A stretch of DNA of 64,000 nt from Catenulispora sp. GP43 (GTDB lineage: Bacteria > Actinomycetota > Actinomycetes > Streptomycetales > Catenulisporaceae), in contig NZ_JBGCCT010000024.1 of NCBI RefSeq assembly GCF_041260665.1, positions 62,001-126,000 of the forward strand, read 5' to 3'. This document shows, in pieces, positions 1 through 8,921 of this stretch. The translations under genes and the position numbers were made by a program. The number at the start of each line of letters is the position of its first letter. Position 1 is the stretch's first letter. The notes under the pieces were generated by a model. That model was not told the origin of the DNA, did no database searches, and saw only the letters and a program-made list of their open reading frames with translations.

Positions 1-184
1 TGTTCGTGAACCACCCGGGAGAGCCTAGCGGACAACCCTGTGAACCGGACCGGGCGCCGGGCGGCACGATCGGGGCTTGACAGCCGTCGCCTTTTCGGCT
101 GAGGTCGCCTGTCATTGTCCCGATACGTCGTGGTGCCCTTTTGTACGTCGTAATGTCGCCCCACAGCTGGTAGAAATTTTGGTC

Positions 185-2806
185 ATGTCGAAGAATGCCA
201 GGGCCCGACGAGTCCGCCGCCGCCTGATAGCCGGGGTGGCGGTGACCACCATGGTCAGCGCGGCCTCGGTGGCGACATCCGTCAGCGCACAGGCCGATAC
301 GGCCCCGTCCGGTGGTCAGTCGCCGGTGGCCGCTCCCTCAACGTCGTCGGGCCAGTCGGATCCGAGTTCGGATCCCTCGAGCCAGACGCCAACGCCGACG
401 CCGACGCCAACCCCGACGCCTACTCCGACACCCACTCCGACACCCACCCCGACGCCCACGCCGACCACGCCCTCGTCGTCGGCCCCCTCCTCGTCGAGCC
501 CGGCACAGCCGCCGACCACGCCCGCGCAGCCGCCGAGCACAAAGCCGCTCCCGTCGGCGCCCCCGACGGTGAAGCCCACGCCGGCGCCGACCAAGGGCAA
601 GCCGACCCCGCCGACCACGACCCCGGCGCCCTACATCCCGCCGCCGGACCCGGTGCCGGTGCCCAAGCACCCGGCGGCCGGCGCGGGCCAGTTCGACAAC
701 GCGCTGATCGCCACCACCGCGCTGGCCTACGTCGGCCGCTGGGGCGGCCAGGCCTGTGTGGACGCCAACCGCTTCCGCTCCGGCCAGTGCCGCGAGTTCG
801 TGGACTGCGTCGTGTCGCTGGCCAGCGGCGGGAAGATCTGGCCGGTCGACCCGGGCGGGAACTACCAGGTCGGGTTCAGCTCGGTCGGCGCGGTGCCGAT
901 CGCCCCGGCCGACGCCGTCGAGGGCGACATCATCCAGATCGGCGACCACGACGACTCCAACCCGCTGCACACCGCGATCGTGCTGACCAACCACGGCGAC
1001 GGGTCGTACACGGTCGTGGACTCCAACTGGGTCGGCGAGCCGCTGGTCAAGGAACTGGTCGGGGTGCACGACTGGACCCCGCCGGCCGCCGCGCAGTTCT
1101 GGCGCCTGGGCGCGGTCAACCCGAACAACCCCGGCTGGAAGATGCCCAAGGGCGGCGTCCTCGGCGGGTACACCCCGAACTCGAACCAGGCCCCGGACAC
1201 GGCGGTCAACCCGGCGCCGCCGGCCCCGACGGTGAGCACGAACACCGTGAACGGCCTGGCCTCCGGCACCATCACGGTGCGGTCGGTGGACGCCGATCCG
1301 ACCCACCCGGCGGTCCGCATGCAGTACTGGATCGACGGCAAGTCCGCGCAGGCCATCGACAACGCCCCCGGCGGTGCGCTGCTGCCGCTGGACACCACGA
1401 AGCTGCCGGACGGCCCGCACGTCATCACCTCGCAGGCGATGGCCGACGACGGCGCGATCTCCCAGCTGTCCGCGCCGGTCACGATCAACGTCACCAACCA
1501 CCAGCTGACCGTGGCGGTCGCGGCCCCGAACGCGCCGCTGCTCTCCGGCACGGTGCCGCTGGGCATCGGCGCGGCCCCGGCCTCCGACCTGGCCAAGGAG
1601 ACGCTGACCGTGGACGGCGTCGCCGAGCCGCAGCCGATGGCCACCAGCAACCTGGTCAATCTGGACACCTCGACGCTGATCGCCGGTCCGCACCAGATCA
1701 GCGTGGCGGTGACGAACCGCGAGGGGCAGACGGTGACCTGGGGGCCGGTCGTCGTGACCGTCACCGGCGCGGCCACCGGGCCCCGGGCGGTCGTGCCCTC
1801 GACCGCCGCCGGGCACGCCGACCTGGTCGCCGTCGACACCACCGGGCGGCTGCTGCGGTACCCGTGGGTCTCCGACGGGACGTTCGGCGTGCCGCAGCCG
1901 ATCGCCGACGGCTTCGCCGACGTCACCTCGCTCACGCCCGGGCACTTCACCGGCGCCGCCGGCGCGGTGCAGCTGCTCGCGGTCCGCAAGGACGGCAGCG
2001 CGCACCTGTACGGGTTCGACCCGACCGGCAAGCTGGTGGATCAGGGTGCTGTCAGCGGCGCGCAGTGGAACACCTTCACGCGGCTGACGGCCGGGGTCTT
2101 CACCAAGGACGGGCACGAGTCGGTGGTCGGGATCGACGCCGCCGGACACGCGCAGCTGATCACGCTCTCGGTCCCGCCGGCCGACAAGTCCGCCACAGCC
2201 GACAAGCCCGCCGCACCGGCCGGACCCGCCGCACCCGCCGACGCCCCGGCCGCGAACGCAGACGCCGCGCCGGCCGCGGCAGGCGCCCCGGCCGGCTCCC
2301 TGCCCGGCTCCCTGCCCGGCTCCGGTGCCACCTCCCTGCCGGGCTCCGGCGCCAACCCCGCGATCGTGCCGGCCGCCGCCGTCACGGTGAAGCCCGCCTT
2401 CACCGCCGCGGTGCAGGGCCTGCCGCAGAACCCGGCGCTGGCCGCCGCGGTGACCATCGAGGCCGTACCGGGCACCGGCGGGATCGACCAGCTGCTGTCG
2501 GTGGACGGCACCGGCGCGGTGTCCGCGTCCACGTTCAACGGCACGCAGGGATTCGTGCCGGTGACGGTCGTGCCCGGCACGTCCGCGGTGCGGCTGCCGG
2601 CCCCGGTCGGCACGCCGGTGGCCGGCGCGTTCGTCGGGAAGGACGCGGAGATCCTGGTCACCGGCTCCGACGGGCAGACCTGGATCATCTCGCTGGCCCA
2701 CCCCGACCGGCCGGCTCAGGGTGCTGCGTTCCAGTCGGACGTCGCCGCGGTCCCGGCGACGCAGCCCGCCCAGGGCCAGCACAAGCTCAGCCAGCCCGCG
2801 GGGTGA
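185..2806 (+). CDS. Secreted CHAP/NlpC-like hydrolase with PT-rich stalk
   Basis: Exported protein of 873 residues, probably acting on the cell wall. The ATG at 185 was chosen because a Sec-type signal peptide follows it: Arg-rich n-region (residues 3-13), hydrophobic core to about 33, and an AQA cleavage site. Residues about 60-160 form a Pro/Thr/Ser stalk with about 14 consecutive PT pairs, typical of a wall-spanning linker. A Cys/His domain follows at about 170-315. Cys202 (GQCREFV), His262 (LHTAIV) and Asn281 (DSNW) fit the Cys-His-Asn arrangement of CHAP/NlpC-type hydrolases. The rest is beta-rich, with Ig-like and FG-GAP-like segments separated by an Ala/Pro linker containing SLPGS repeats (about 665-725). 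The substrate is inferred; the gene stands alone. Confidence 0.7.
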   Translation: MSKNARARRVRRRLIAGVAVTTMVSAASVATSVSAQADTAPSGGQSPVAAPSTSSGQSDPSSDPSSQTPTPTPTPTPTPTPTPTPTPTPTPTPTTPSSSAPSSSSPAQPPTTPAQPPSTKPLPSAPPTVKPTPAPTKGKPTPPTTTPAPYIPPPDPVPVPKHPAAGAGQFDNALIATTALAYVGRWGGQACVDANRFRSGQCREFVDCVVSLASGGKIWPVDPGGNYQVGFSSVGAVPIAPADAVEGDIIQIGDHDDSNPLHTAIVLTNHGDGSYTVVDSNWVGEPLVKELVGVHDWTPPAAAQFWRLGAVNPNNPGWKMPKGGVLGGYTPNSNQAPDTAVNPAPPAPTVSTNTVNGLASGTITVRSVDADPTHPAVRMQYWIDGKSAQAIDNAPGGALLPLDTTKLPDGPHVITSQAMADDGAISQLSAPVTINVTNHQLTVAVAAPNAPLLSGTVPLGIGAAPASDLAKETLTVDGVAEPQPMATSNLVNLDTSTLIAGPHQISVAVTNREGQTVTWGPVVVTVTGAATGPRAVVPSTAAGHADLVAVDTTGRLLRYPWVSDGTFGVPQPIADGFADVTSLTPGHFTGAAGAVQLLAVRKDGSAHLYGFDPTGKLVDQGAVSGAQWNTFTRLTAGVFTKDGHESVVGIDAAGHAQLITLSVPPADKSATADKPAAPAGPAAPADAPAANADAAPAAAGAPAGSLPGSLPGSGATSLPGSGANPAIVPAAAVTVKPAFTAAVQGLPQNPALAAAVTIEAVPGTGGIDQLLSVDGTGAVSASTFNGTQGFVPVTVVPGTSAVRLPAPVGTPVAGAFVGKDAEILVTGSDGQTWIISLAHPDRPAQGAAFQSDVAAVPATQPAQGQHKLSQPAG
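387..466 (+). repeat. In-gene PT-codon microsatellite
   Basis: About 80 bp of imperfect 6-bp units of the type ccgacg/cccact, coding alternating Pro-Thr. It is a likely slippage-prone tract that sets the stalk length of the surrounding secreted protein. Confidence 0.8.
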
Positions 2807-2839
2807 TCACGCGGGCGTGAGGGCGTGGACATGGTGACA

Positions 2840-2872
2840 GCCGCCCGGGAACTGGGAGGTCTCCCGGGCGGC
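2840..2872 (+). terminator. Hairpin after the secreted hydrolase
   Basis: Perfect 11-bp stem GCCGCCCGGGA / TCCCGGGCGGC around an 11-nt loop, 33 bp after the stop codon. There is no real U-tract, as is common in actinobacterial terminators. It lies between the convergent small membrane gene and the hydrolase, so it may serve both. Confidence 0.6.
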
Positions 2873-2889
2873 CGTCTACGCCTTGTTTA

Positions 2890-3084
2890 TCAGGTTCGAC
2901 GTTCCGGCGCCACGGTGCCGGGCTCGCCGACGGCGGCCGACGGTTGCGCGGCCGCGCTCCCCGCGCCCTCCATCCCGTGCTCTTGACGCTCGTCCGCACA
3001 ACGGTCCGTCAGTCGCAGGACCAGCACGATGTTCGCCAGAACCAACACGGCGACGAGCGTGGCCAACACGGACGAAAGGGACAT
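2890..3084 (-). CDS. Small single-pass membrane protein (64 aa)
   Basis: The first 27 residues are mostly hydrophobic (LATLVAVLVLANIVLVL), giving one transmembrane helix. A short charged segment with one Cys and an Ala/Pro-rich tail follow. The ATG at 3084 has a strong ribosome site, AAGGAG, at proper spacing, which supports a real gene. I recognise no family. It is transcribed away from the GlxA-type regulator and toward the secreted hydrolase. Role unknown. Confidence 0.6.
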   Translation of the reverse strand: MSLSSVLATLVAVLVLANIVLVLRLTDRCADERQEHGMEGAGSAAAQPSAAVGEPGTVAPERRT

Positions 3085-3327
3085 GCGCTCTCCTTGCCGA
3101 GCACCGCGGCCGAGGCACCGGCGCTAAAGGGTGATCAGTTGCGGATGCTAGCAAAGGCGGCGCCTGGTCGGTAAGGGTCTGATTCGCCCTGTGACGCAAC
3201 CCCGACAGAACGCGAACCCACGGTGTCCACCCGACCACCACCCGCAGTCGGCCCGGCGCTCCGGCGTGTCCGAATCTGACAGAACACCGTCATTGCCGCC
3301 ATGGCCGCCCCGGGTGAGGATGGAGCC

Positions 3328-4308
3328 ATGGCTGGAGCTCGGCGAGTGGTGATCGCGGTCTTCCCCGATGTCGACCTGCTCGACGTCACGGGGCCGGCGG
3401 AGGTGTTCGCGCTGGCGAACCGGGAATGCGGACGGACCGCGTACCGGGTCGACCTCGCCGGACGCCAGGTCGGGGCCGTCGCCACCTCGGCGGGCGTCCG
3501 ACTGCTCACCGACCTGGCGTTCGCCGAGGTCACCGGCGCTATCGACACCCTGGTGGTGCCCGGCGCCGTGGACATCGGCGCCGCGGGGCCGGTGGCGCGG
3601 GTGGACCAGGACGTGGTGGCGTGGGTGGCCGCGGTGGCGCCCTCGGTCCGGCGCGTGGCCTCGGTGTGCGTCGGCGCGCACGTCCTGGCCGCCGCCGGCC
3701 TGCTCGACGGCAAGACCGCCACGACGCACTGGTCCACCGCCGCACAGCTGGCGGCGGAGCACCCGGCCGTACGGGTGGACCCCGACCCGATCTTCGTGCG
3801 ATCAGGGAAAGTCTGGACCGGCGCGGGAATCAGCGCCTGTATGGACCTCGCGCTCGCCCTGGTAGCCGAGGACCTGGGGGAAGAACTGGCCCTGGCGGTG
3901 GCGCGCCAGCTGGTGGTCTATCTGAAGCGGCAGGGCGGCCAGAGCCAGTTCTCGGTACCGCTCAGCACGCCGCCGGCCGGCCGCCGCGACATCGACACGC
4001 TGCGGATGTACATCGCCGAACACCTCGGCGCCGACCTGTCGGCGCCGGCGCTGGCCGAGCGCATGTGCTTGAGCGAACGGCACTTCGCACGCGTCTTCCG
4101 CCAGGAGACCGGCACGACGCCGGCCGCCTACGTGGAGGCCGCGCGCGTGGAGGCGGCACGGCGGCTGCTGGAGAGCACCGACCAGCCGCTGGAAGAGGTG
4201 GCGGCGGGCAGCGGTCTGGGCTCCGTCGAGACGCTGCACCGCGCGCTGCGCAGGCAGATCGGGACGACCCCGGCCGCCTATCGGCGCCGGTTCCGCATCA
4301 CCATCTGA
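3328..4308 (+). CDS. GlxA-family regulator (DJ-1/PfpI + AraC HTH)
   Basis: Transcription factor of 326 aa. The N-terminal DJ-1/PfpI-like glutamine-amidotransferase-fold domain (about 1-190) has the conserved Cys in SVCVGAHVLAAAG and the ATTHW motif. The C-terminal AraC-type domain (about 215-320) has two helix-turn-helix units, ending in GTTPAAYRRRF. The ATG at 3328 (MAGARRVVIAVFPD) is preferred over one at 3301 because GGATGGAG precedes it and the domain starts at once. The isochorismatase-like gene follows 32 bp downstream on the same strand, a common pairing in which the GlxA-type protein controls its neighbour. The inducer is unknown. Confidence 0.88.
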   Translation: MAGARRVVIAVFPDVDLLDVTGPAEVFALANRECGRTAYRVDLAGRQVGAVATSAGVRLLTDLAFAEVTGAIDTLVVPGAVDIGAAGPVARVDQDVVAWVAAVAPSVRRVASVCVGAHVLAAAGLLDGKTATTHWSTAAQLAAEHPAVRVDPDPIFVRSGKVWTGAGISACMDLALALVAEDLGEELALAVARQLVVYLKRQGGQSQFSVPLSTPPAGRRDIDTLRMYIAEHLGADLSAPALAERMCLSERHFARVFRQETGTTPAAYVEAARVEAARRLLESTDQPLEEVAAGSGLGSVETLHRALRRQIGTTPAAYRRRFRITI

Positions 4309-4340
4309 CATTTCATCAACCGACAATTCCGAGAAGAAGC

Positions 4341-4946
4341 ATGTCCACGTCACCAACACTGCGTTCCGTCATAGGCCTTGACAATGCATTGCCGAAGCTC
4401 GCGGACGCGACGCTCGTCATGGTCGACTTCCAGAACACCTATCGCACCGGCGTGATGGAACTCGACGGCGCCGACGCCGCGGTGCGAGCCGGCGCCCGGT
4501 TGCTCACCGCGGCCCGCGAGGCCGGCGCGAAAGTGGTCCACATCGTCAACGACGGCGGCGAGGGCACGCCGTACGACATCCGCGCCGAGATCGGCTCGAT
4601 CATCGCGGAGCTGGCCCCGGTCGACGGCGAACCGGTGGTGGTGAAGGCGTTCCCGAACGCCTTCCACGCCACGGAGTTGGAGAAGACCCTGCGCGAGCTC
4701 GGCGCCGGGCCGGAACTGGTGATCGCCGGCTTCATGACGCACATGTGCGTGACCTTCACCGCGCAGGGCGCCTTCAACCTCGGCTACCGCCCGACGGTCG
4801 TCGCCGACGCCACCGCGACCCGGTCACTGACTGGCCCGGACGGCACGCCGCAGCCCGCGAACGCTTTGCAGGCCGCGGCTCTGACCACGATCGCGGACCT
4901 GTTCGGGGTCGTGGTGCCGGACGCGGAGGCTCTGGTCAGGGGGTGA
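4341..4946 (+). CDS. Isochorismatase-like cysteine hydrolase
   Basis: Cytoplasmic hydrolase of 201 aa in the isochorismatase/nicotinamidase-like superfamily. The catalytic triad is visible: Asp in VMVDFQNTY, Lys in VVVKAFPNAF and Cys in MTHMCVTFTAQGA. The ATG at 4341 follows GAGAAGAAGC. The conserved cis-peptide segment lies just before the Cys. It is probably co-transcribed with the upstream GlxA-type regulator. The substrate (an amide or enol ether) cannot be read from the sequence, so no specific name is given. Confidence 0.85.
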   Translation: MSTSPTLRSVIGLDNALPKLADATLVMVDFQNTYRTGVMELDGADAAVRAGARLLTAAREAGAKVVHIVNDGGEGTPYDIRAEIGSIIAELAPVDGEPVVVKAFPNAFHATELEKTLRELGAGPELVIAGFMTHMCVTFTAQGAFNLGYRPTVVADATATRSLTGPDGTPQPANALQAAALTTIADLFGVVVPDAEALVRG

Positions 4947-5001
4947 TCAGCGCTAGAGAACGGGCTGCTAGGAAGTCGGCATAACGGGCGATGAGCGGGC
5001 C

Positions 5002-5058
5002 GGGATCCGCGCAGGCCGCGTCACGCCGGGAACCCCCGACGTGACGCGGCCAGATCCC
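5002..5058. terminator. Bidirectional terminator, isochorismatase/ahcY
   Basis: A perfect 12-bp stem GGCCGCGTCACG (5014-5025) / CGTGACGCGGCC (5040-5051), extended outward by GGGAT / ATCCC (5002-5006 / 5054-5058). It sits between two convergent genes, so it can terminate both. Confidence 0.75.
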
Positions 5059-5069
5059 GTTACCGGCCC

Positions 5070-6539
5070 TCAGTACCGATAGTGCTCGGCCTTGTAAGGA
5101 CCCTCAATCTCCACGCCGAGATACTCGGCCTGCTCCGCGCTCAGCTCCGTGAGCTGCACGCCGAGCGCCTCAAGGTGCAGCCGCGCGACCTTCTCGTCGA
5201 GGTGCTTCGGCAGCCGGTAGACCGCGTCCGTGTACCGGCCCTGATTCGTGAACAGCTCGATCTGCGCCAGCACCTGGTTGGCGAACGAGGCCGACATCAC
5301 GAAGCTCGGGTGGCCGGTGGCGTTGCCGAGGTTGAACAGGCGGCCCTCGGAAAGCACCAGGACTGCGTGTCCGTCGGCGAACGTCCACTGGTGCACCTGC
5401 GGCTTGATCTCGGTCTTCGTCACGCCCGGGTGCGCGGCCAGGGCGGCCAGGTCGATCTCGGTGTCGAAGTGGCCGACGTTGCCGACGACCGCGTTGTGGC
5501 GCATGCGGGCCAGGTGCTCGACGCGGATGGCGCCGGTGCCGCCGGTGGCGGTGACGAAGACGTGCGCGTCCGCAACGACCTGTTCCAGGCGGGCGACCTG
5601 GAAGCCGTCCATCGCCGCCTGCAGGGCGTTGATCGGGTCGATCTCGGTCACCACGACGCGCGCGCCCTGGCCGCGCAGCGCCTCGGCCGCGCCCTTGCCG
5701 ACGTCGCCGTAGCCGCAGACCACGGCGGTCTTGCCGCCGAGCATGACGTCGGTGGCGCGGTTCAGGCCGTCGGGCAGGGAGTGGCGGATGCCGTACTTGT
5801 TGTCGAACTTCGACTTGGTGACCGAGTCGTTGACGTTGATCGCCGGGAACAGCAGGCGCCCCTCGCGGGCCAGCTTGTACAGCCGCGCGACGCCGTTGGT
5901 GGTCTCCTCCGACACCCCGCGAAGGCCCGCGGCGATGCGGGTGAAGCGATGGTCGTCCTCGGCGATGCTGCCGGCCAGCAGGCCCAGGATCAGGCGGCGT
6001 TCCTCGTGCTCGCCGGGCTCCGGGGCCGGGACGCGGCCGGCGGTCTCGTACTCGGCGCCGAGGTGGACCAGCAAGGTGGCGTCGCCGCCGTCGTCGACGA
6101 GCAGGTCCGGGCCCCGGCCGTCGCCGAAGTCGAAGAGCTGGCGGGTGCACCACCAGTACTCCTCGAGCGTCTCGCCCTTCCAGGCGAAGACCGCGGTGCC
6201 GGTGGGCTTCTCGGGGGTGCCGTCGGGCCCTACGACGACCGCGGCCGCCGCCTCGTCCTGCGTGGAGAAGATGTTGCAGGACACCCAGCGGACCTCGGCG
6301 CCGAGCGCGACCAGGGTCTCGATGAGGACCGCGGTCTGCACGGTCATGTGCAGGGAGCCGGCGATCCGGGCGCCGCGCAGCGGTTGCGCCGCCGCGTGCT
6401 CGGCGCGCAGCGCCATCAGGCCGGGCATCTCGTGCTCGGCGAGCTGGATCTGCAGGCGGCCGGAGGCGGCCAGGTCGAGATCGGCGACGGCGAACCGCAG
6501 GCCGTCGATCTCTTGCTCGTGGATGTGGTGGTGCTTCAT
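5070..6539 (-). CDS. ahcY: S-adenosyl-L-homocysteine hydrolase
   Basis: Cytoplasmic NAD-dependent enzyme of 489 aa that splits S-adenosylhomocysteine to adenosine and homocysteine, closing the methylation cycle. Family blocks are present: [16 protein letters not shown] near the N-terminus, [13 protein letters not shown], the NAD-binding [10 protein letters not shown] and the C-terminal [10 protein letters not shown], with the catalytic Lys/Tyr in the tail. Length is normal for the bacterial form. The ATG at 6539 starts MKHHHIHEQ; it lies downstream of a recognisable SAH riboswitch, which argues against longer starts that would run into the aptamer. It is single and convergent with the isochorismatase-like gene. 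Confidence 0.97.
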   Translation of the reverse strand: MKHHHIHEQEIDGLRFAVADLDLAASGRLQIQLAEHEMPGLMALRAEHAAAQPLRGARIAGSLHMTVQTAVLIETLVALGAEVRWVSCNIFSTQDEAAAAVVVGPDGTPEKPTGTAVFAWKGETLEEYWWCTRQLFDFGDGRGPDLLVDDGGDATLLVHLGAEYETAGRVPAPEPGEHEERRLILGLLAGSIAEDDHRFTRIAAGLRGVSEETTNGVARLYKLAREGRLLFPAINVNDSVTKSKFDNKYGIRHSLPDGLNRATDVMLGGKTAVVCGYGDVGKGAAEALRGQGARVVVTEIDPINALQAAMDGFQVARLEQVVADAHVFVTATGGTGAIRVEHLARMRHNAVVGNVGHFDTEIDLAALAAHPGVTKTEIKPQVHQWTFADGHAVLVLSEGRLFNLGNATGHPSFVMSASFANQVLAQIELFTNQGRYTDAVYRLPKHLDEKVARLHLEALGVQLTELSAEQAEYLGVEIEGPYKAEHYRY

Positions 6540-6592
6540 GCTCGCTTTCCCGTCTTCGCATGAGGTGGTGGAACCCCGGGGAAGCACGAAGT

Positions 6593-6613
6593 GCGCCTCC
6601 ACGAGGGAGGCGC
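6593..6613 (-). promoter_or_regulatory. Expression-platform hairpin competing with riboswitch P1
   Basis: On the minus strand GCGCCTCC (6613-6606) pairs with GGAGGCGC (6600-6593) around a 5-nt loop. The 5' arm is the same sequence that closes riboswitch stem P1, so the two structures exclude each other. The hairpin lies 54 bp upstream of the ahcY start. Ligand binding should favour P1 and remove this hairpin, consistent with an ON switch. Confidence 0.65.
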
Positions 6614-6676
6614 CCTTGGGAAAGTCGCCGGGACCGAGCGTGGCGGATCCGAGGATCCGTTGCAGCGCCTCTCAGC
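6607..6676 (-). promoter_or_regulatory. S-adenosylhomocysteine (SAH) riboswitch
   Basis: The minus-strand leader of ahcY carries the SAH aptamer pattern. P1 is AGGCGC (6670-6665) with GCGCCT (6613-6608). P2 is CTGAG (6675-6671) with CTCGG (6638-6634). The conserved core GCGCTGCAACGG directly follows P1, there is a small hairpin CGGATC/GATCCG, and then CCACGCTCGG, against the family CCAGGCTCG. The match to the known SAH class, which activates ahcY when SAH accumulates, is strong. The one core deviation is C for G in CCACGCTCGG. A possible -10, TACATT, lies at 6713-6708. Confidence 0.88.
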
Positions 6677-6741
6677 TTCGGCGGCGCCTGATGAGCGGCG
6701 CACGTTCAATGTAGCGCGCGCCGGGCAGGTGTGCTCTGCAT

Positions 6742-7203
6742 CTACACGGCACGGGTGAACACCACGCGCGGCTCGCCGGGCCCTGCGTAGTCGTCGACGA
6801 CCTCTGCGGCGAAGCCGATGCCGGTGTGGAACGCGACGCTGCCGGTGTTCGCCACCGAGGTGATCGCCTTGAGCCGGGTGGCGCCGAGCTGCGCGGCCAG
6901 CCGGGCGAACTCGGCGTGCAGCCGGCGGCCCAGGCCCGTTCCGCGGGCGTCCTCGCGGGTGGCGATGAAGTGGACGTAGCCGACGCGGTCGGGATTCACC
7001 CAGCCCATCAGATAGCCGCGGATGCCGTCCGGGGAGTCGGCGACCAGGCAGGTGGCGCCGAACTCGTGGACCAGCGGGAACAGGTGGCCCCAGCGCATGT
7101 CGCGCTCGCCCCAGTAGCGGGGCATGTCCTCAAGAATTCGGTTCAGGTCCGCGACGGTCATGGGGCGCAGGGTCTCGGTCGCGGGGCGCAGGCTCTCGGT
7201 CAT
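6742..7203 (-). CDS. GNAT-family N-acetyltransferase
   Basis: Acetyl-CoA-dependent transferase of 153 aa. The GNAT fold shows the acetyl-CoA loop in EDARGTGLGRRLHAEF (about residues 84-100), followed by LGATRLKAITSVANTGSVAFHTGIGF and a C-terminal beta strand. The ATG at 7203 begins MTESLRPATETLRPM with a repeated LRP. The acceptor substrate cannot be inferred. It lies downstream of the multicopper oxidase on the same strand but is separated from it by a strong hairpin, so it is probably transcribed separately. Confidence 0.85.
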   Translation of the reverse strand: MTESLRPATETLRPMTVADLNRILEDMPRYWGERDMRWGHLFPLVHEFGATCLVADSPDGIRGYLMGWVNPDRVGYVHFIATREDARGTGLGRRLHAEFARLAAQLGATRLKAITSVANTGSVAFHTGIGFAAEVVDDYAGPGEPRVVFTRAV

Positions 7204-7225
7204 GCGGCGATCATGACAGGAATGA

Positions 7226-7260
7226 GCCCGGGGCCGGTGGGGCGAACACCGGTCCCGGGC
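7226..7260 (-). terminator. Terminator hairpin after multicopper oxidase
   Basis: A 13-bp stem GCCCGGGGCCGGT (7226-7238) / ACCGGTCCCGGGC (7248-7260) with one G-T wobble and a 9-nt loop. It starts 27 bp beyond the oxidase stop codon and ends the oxidase transcript before the acetyltransferase gene. Confidence 0.7.
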
Positions 7261-7286
7261 CTGTGGCGGGTCGCGATGGCTGGTGT

Positions 7287-8921
7287 TCAGGACTCCACGT
7301 TCACGAAGCTCATCATGCCGTTGTCCTCATGGGCCGCGATGTGGCAGTGGAACAGCCACCGGCCCGGGAAGTCCTCGATCGGGACGCGTATCACGACCTT
7401 GCCGGGGACTCCGCTGGACGCGTGCGGAACCAGGACGATGTCCTGCATGTGCGTGTAGGGCACCGCCGTACCGTTCACCGACATCTCCTGGAAGGTGGTG
7501 GTGTGCAGGTGGAACGGATGGTCCTCGCCGCTCTCGTTGAGGATCGTCCACTCCTCGACGGTTCCCAGGTGCGCGGGGGTCGCGAAGACCGAGGCGTCCG
7601 GGTCGAACTGCTCGCCGTTGATGAAGAAGGTGAGTCCGTCGGGGCTCTCGCTCAGGTCGACGGTCCGCTGCTGCGCGATCGGCGCGGTGTCCAGGCCCGC
7701 CGGCGCGGTCCGGACCGCGCCGGTGAGGACCGGCAGGCGGCCGACGGCGCCGCCGGCGACGTTCAGCTGCATGAGGGCGGTGTCCGGGTACTGATCTCCT
7801 TGGGGTCCGTTGCTGTAGGCGGTGGTGCGCAGCCAGCTGGCGCCGGCGGTGCTGTTCGCGGTGACCAGGACGTCGTAGCGCTTGGCCGGCGGCAGGAGCA
7901 GGGTGCCGGCGGTGGTGATGCCGGCGACCGGAACGCCGTCCTCGCCGACGACGGTGAAGCGGTAGCCGTCCAGGCGGAGCCGGTAGAAGATGTCGGCTCC
8001 GGCATTTATCAGGCGCCACAGCTGCGTCTCGTTCGGGCGCATCCTGAGCACCGGCCGCAACTGGCCGTTGACCAGGCGGATGGTCGGGGCGTTGGAGTCG
8101 ATCCTCGTGGTTCCGGTGTTCTGGACGATGTTGCCGGCGGGGTCGATCTGGACGTCCTTCAGGACCAGGGTGTGCGCAGTGATGTGCTGGTAGGCCGGGG
8201 GCAGCAGGGTCCGGTCGTCGCCGACGATCATGGCGCCGGACAGGCCGGCGAAGATCTGGTTCTCGACGTCGCCGGTCATGGGCCCGGTCATGCCGTCGCC
8301 CGCCATCGGCCCGGTGACGCCGTTCGGGCAGGTCGAGGCCATGGCGTGCGAGTGGTACCAGTAAGTCCCCTGCGGATGGTTCGCGGGGATCACGAGCCGG
8401 TAGGTGTAGGTGTCTCCCGGGGCGACGCACAGGAAGTCGTCGTCGGAGTGGCTCGACGGGTCGATGTGCAGGCCGTGGAAATGCACGTTGGTCGCCACCG
8501 GGAGGTGGTTGACCAGGGTCACGTCCACGTGCGCGCCGGGGTCGAAACGGATCGTCGGCGCGACGTAGGAGCCGTTGTAGGACTGGCCCTGGACGGTCCG
8601 GCCGGCCAGGTCGAACCGGGTGTCGTGGGCGTCCAGGGTCACGGTCACGGCACCGTCGGCCCCGGCGTCCTCGACCGCGTTCGGCGGGTCCCGGAACGGC
8701 GCGCCGTCGACCATGCCCTGTTCCTGGTCGGCCGCCGCCGGCGCCGCGTTCAACGTCCCTGTCGAGGACGCCAGCGCGACCGCCCCGGTGGCGGCGGACA
8801 GGATGGCCAGGACCGTGATCATGAGCACGGCGCGCCCGGTTACCAGGGTTCTCAACGGTGTGTCACGATTTCTGCTTCTGTTTTCGGGCGCGGACGAGCG
8901 CCATCGGTGAGCAGCGGCCAC
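7287..8921 (-). CDS. Multicopper oxidase (laccase/bilirubin-oxidase type)
   Basis: Exported or membrane-anchored copper oxidase of 544 aa, reducing O2 to water while oxidising phenols, metals or similar donors. A hydrophobic signal/anchor lies at about 31-52. The copper ligands are all present in order: HFHGLH, YWYHSH, HPFHLH and HCHIAAHEDNGMM. It has three cupredoxin domains and usual length. An unusual Met/Gly loop with two GPM-x-GD units (coded near 8268-8325) sits just after the second His pair and could bind Cu(I), as Met-rich loops do in CueO. The start is uncertain within the first 30 residues. Confidence 0.92.
   Translation of the reverse strand: MAAAHRWRSSAPENRSRNRDTPLRTLVTGRAVLMITVLAILSAATGAVALASSTGTLNAAPAAADQEQGMVDGAPFRDPPNAVEDAGADGAVTVTLDAHDTRFDLAGRTVQGQSYNGSYVAPTIRFDPGAHVDVTLVNHLPVATNVHFHGLHIDPSSHSDDDFLCVAPGDTYTYRLVIPANHPQGTYWYHSHAMASTCPNGVTGPMAGDGMTGPMTGDVENQIFAGLSGAMIVGDDRTLLPPAYQHITAHTLVLKDVQIDPAGNIVQNTGTTRIDSNAPTIRLVNGQLRPVLRMRPNETQLWRLINAGADIFYRLRLDGYRFTVVGEDGVPVAGITTAGTLLLPPAKRYDVLVTANSTAGASWLRTTAYSNGPQGDQYPDTALMQLNVAGGAVGRLPVLTGAVRTAPAGLDTAPIAQQRTVDLSESPDGLTFFINGEQFDPDASVFATPAHLGTVEEWTILNESGEDHPFHLHTTTFQEMSVNGTAVPYTHMQDIVLVPHASSGVPGKVVIRVPIEDFPGRWLFHCHIAAHEDNGMMSFVNVES

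Noticed and set aside
338-2782. Long minus-strand open frame of over 800 codons opposite the secreted hydrolase
   Set aside because: Its translation is Arg/Gly-rich low complexity with no family motif. It is a shadow of the high-GC third positions of the plus-strand gene, which has a signal peptide and catalytic motifs.
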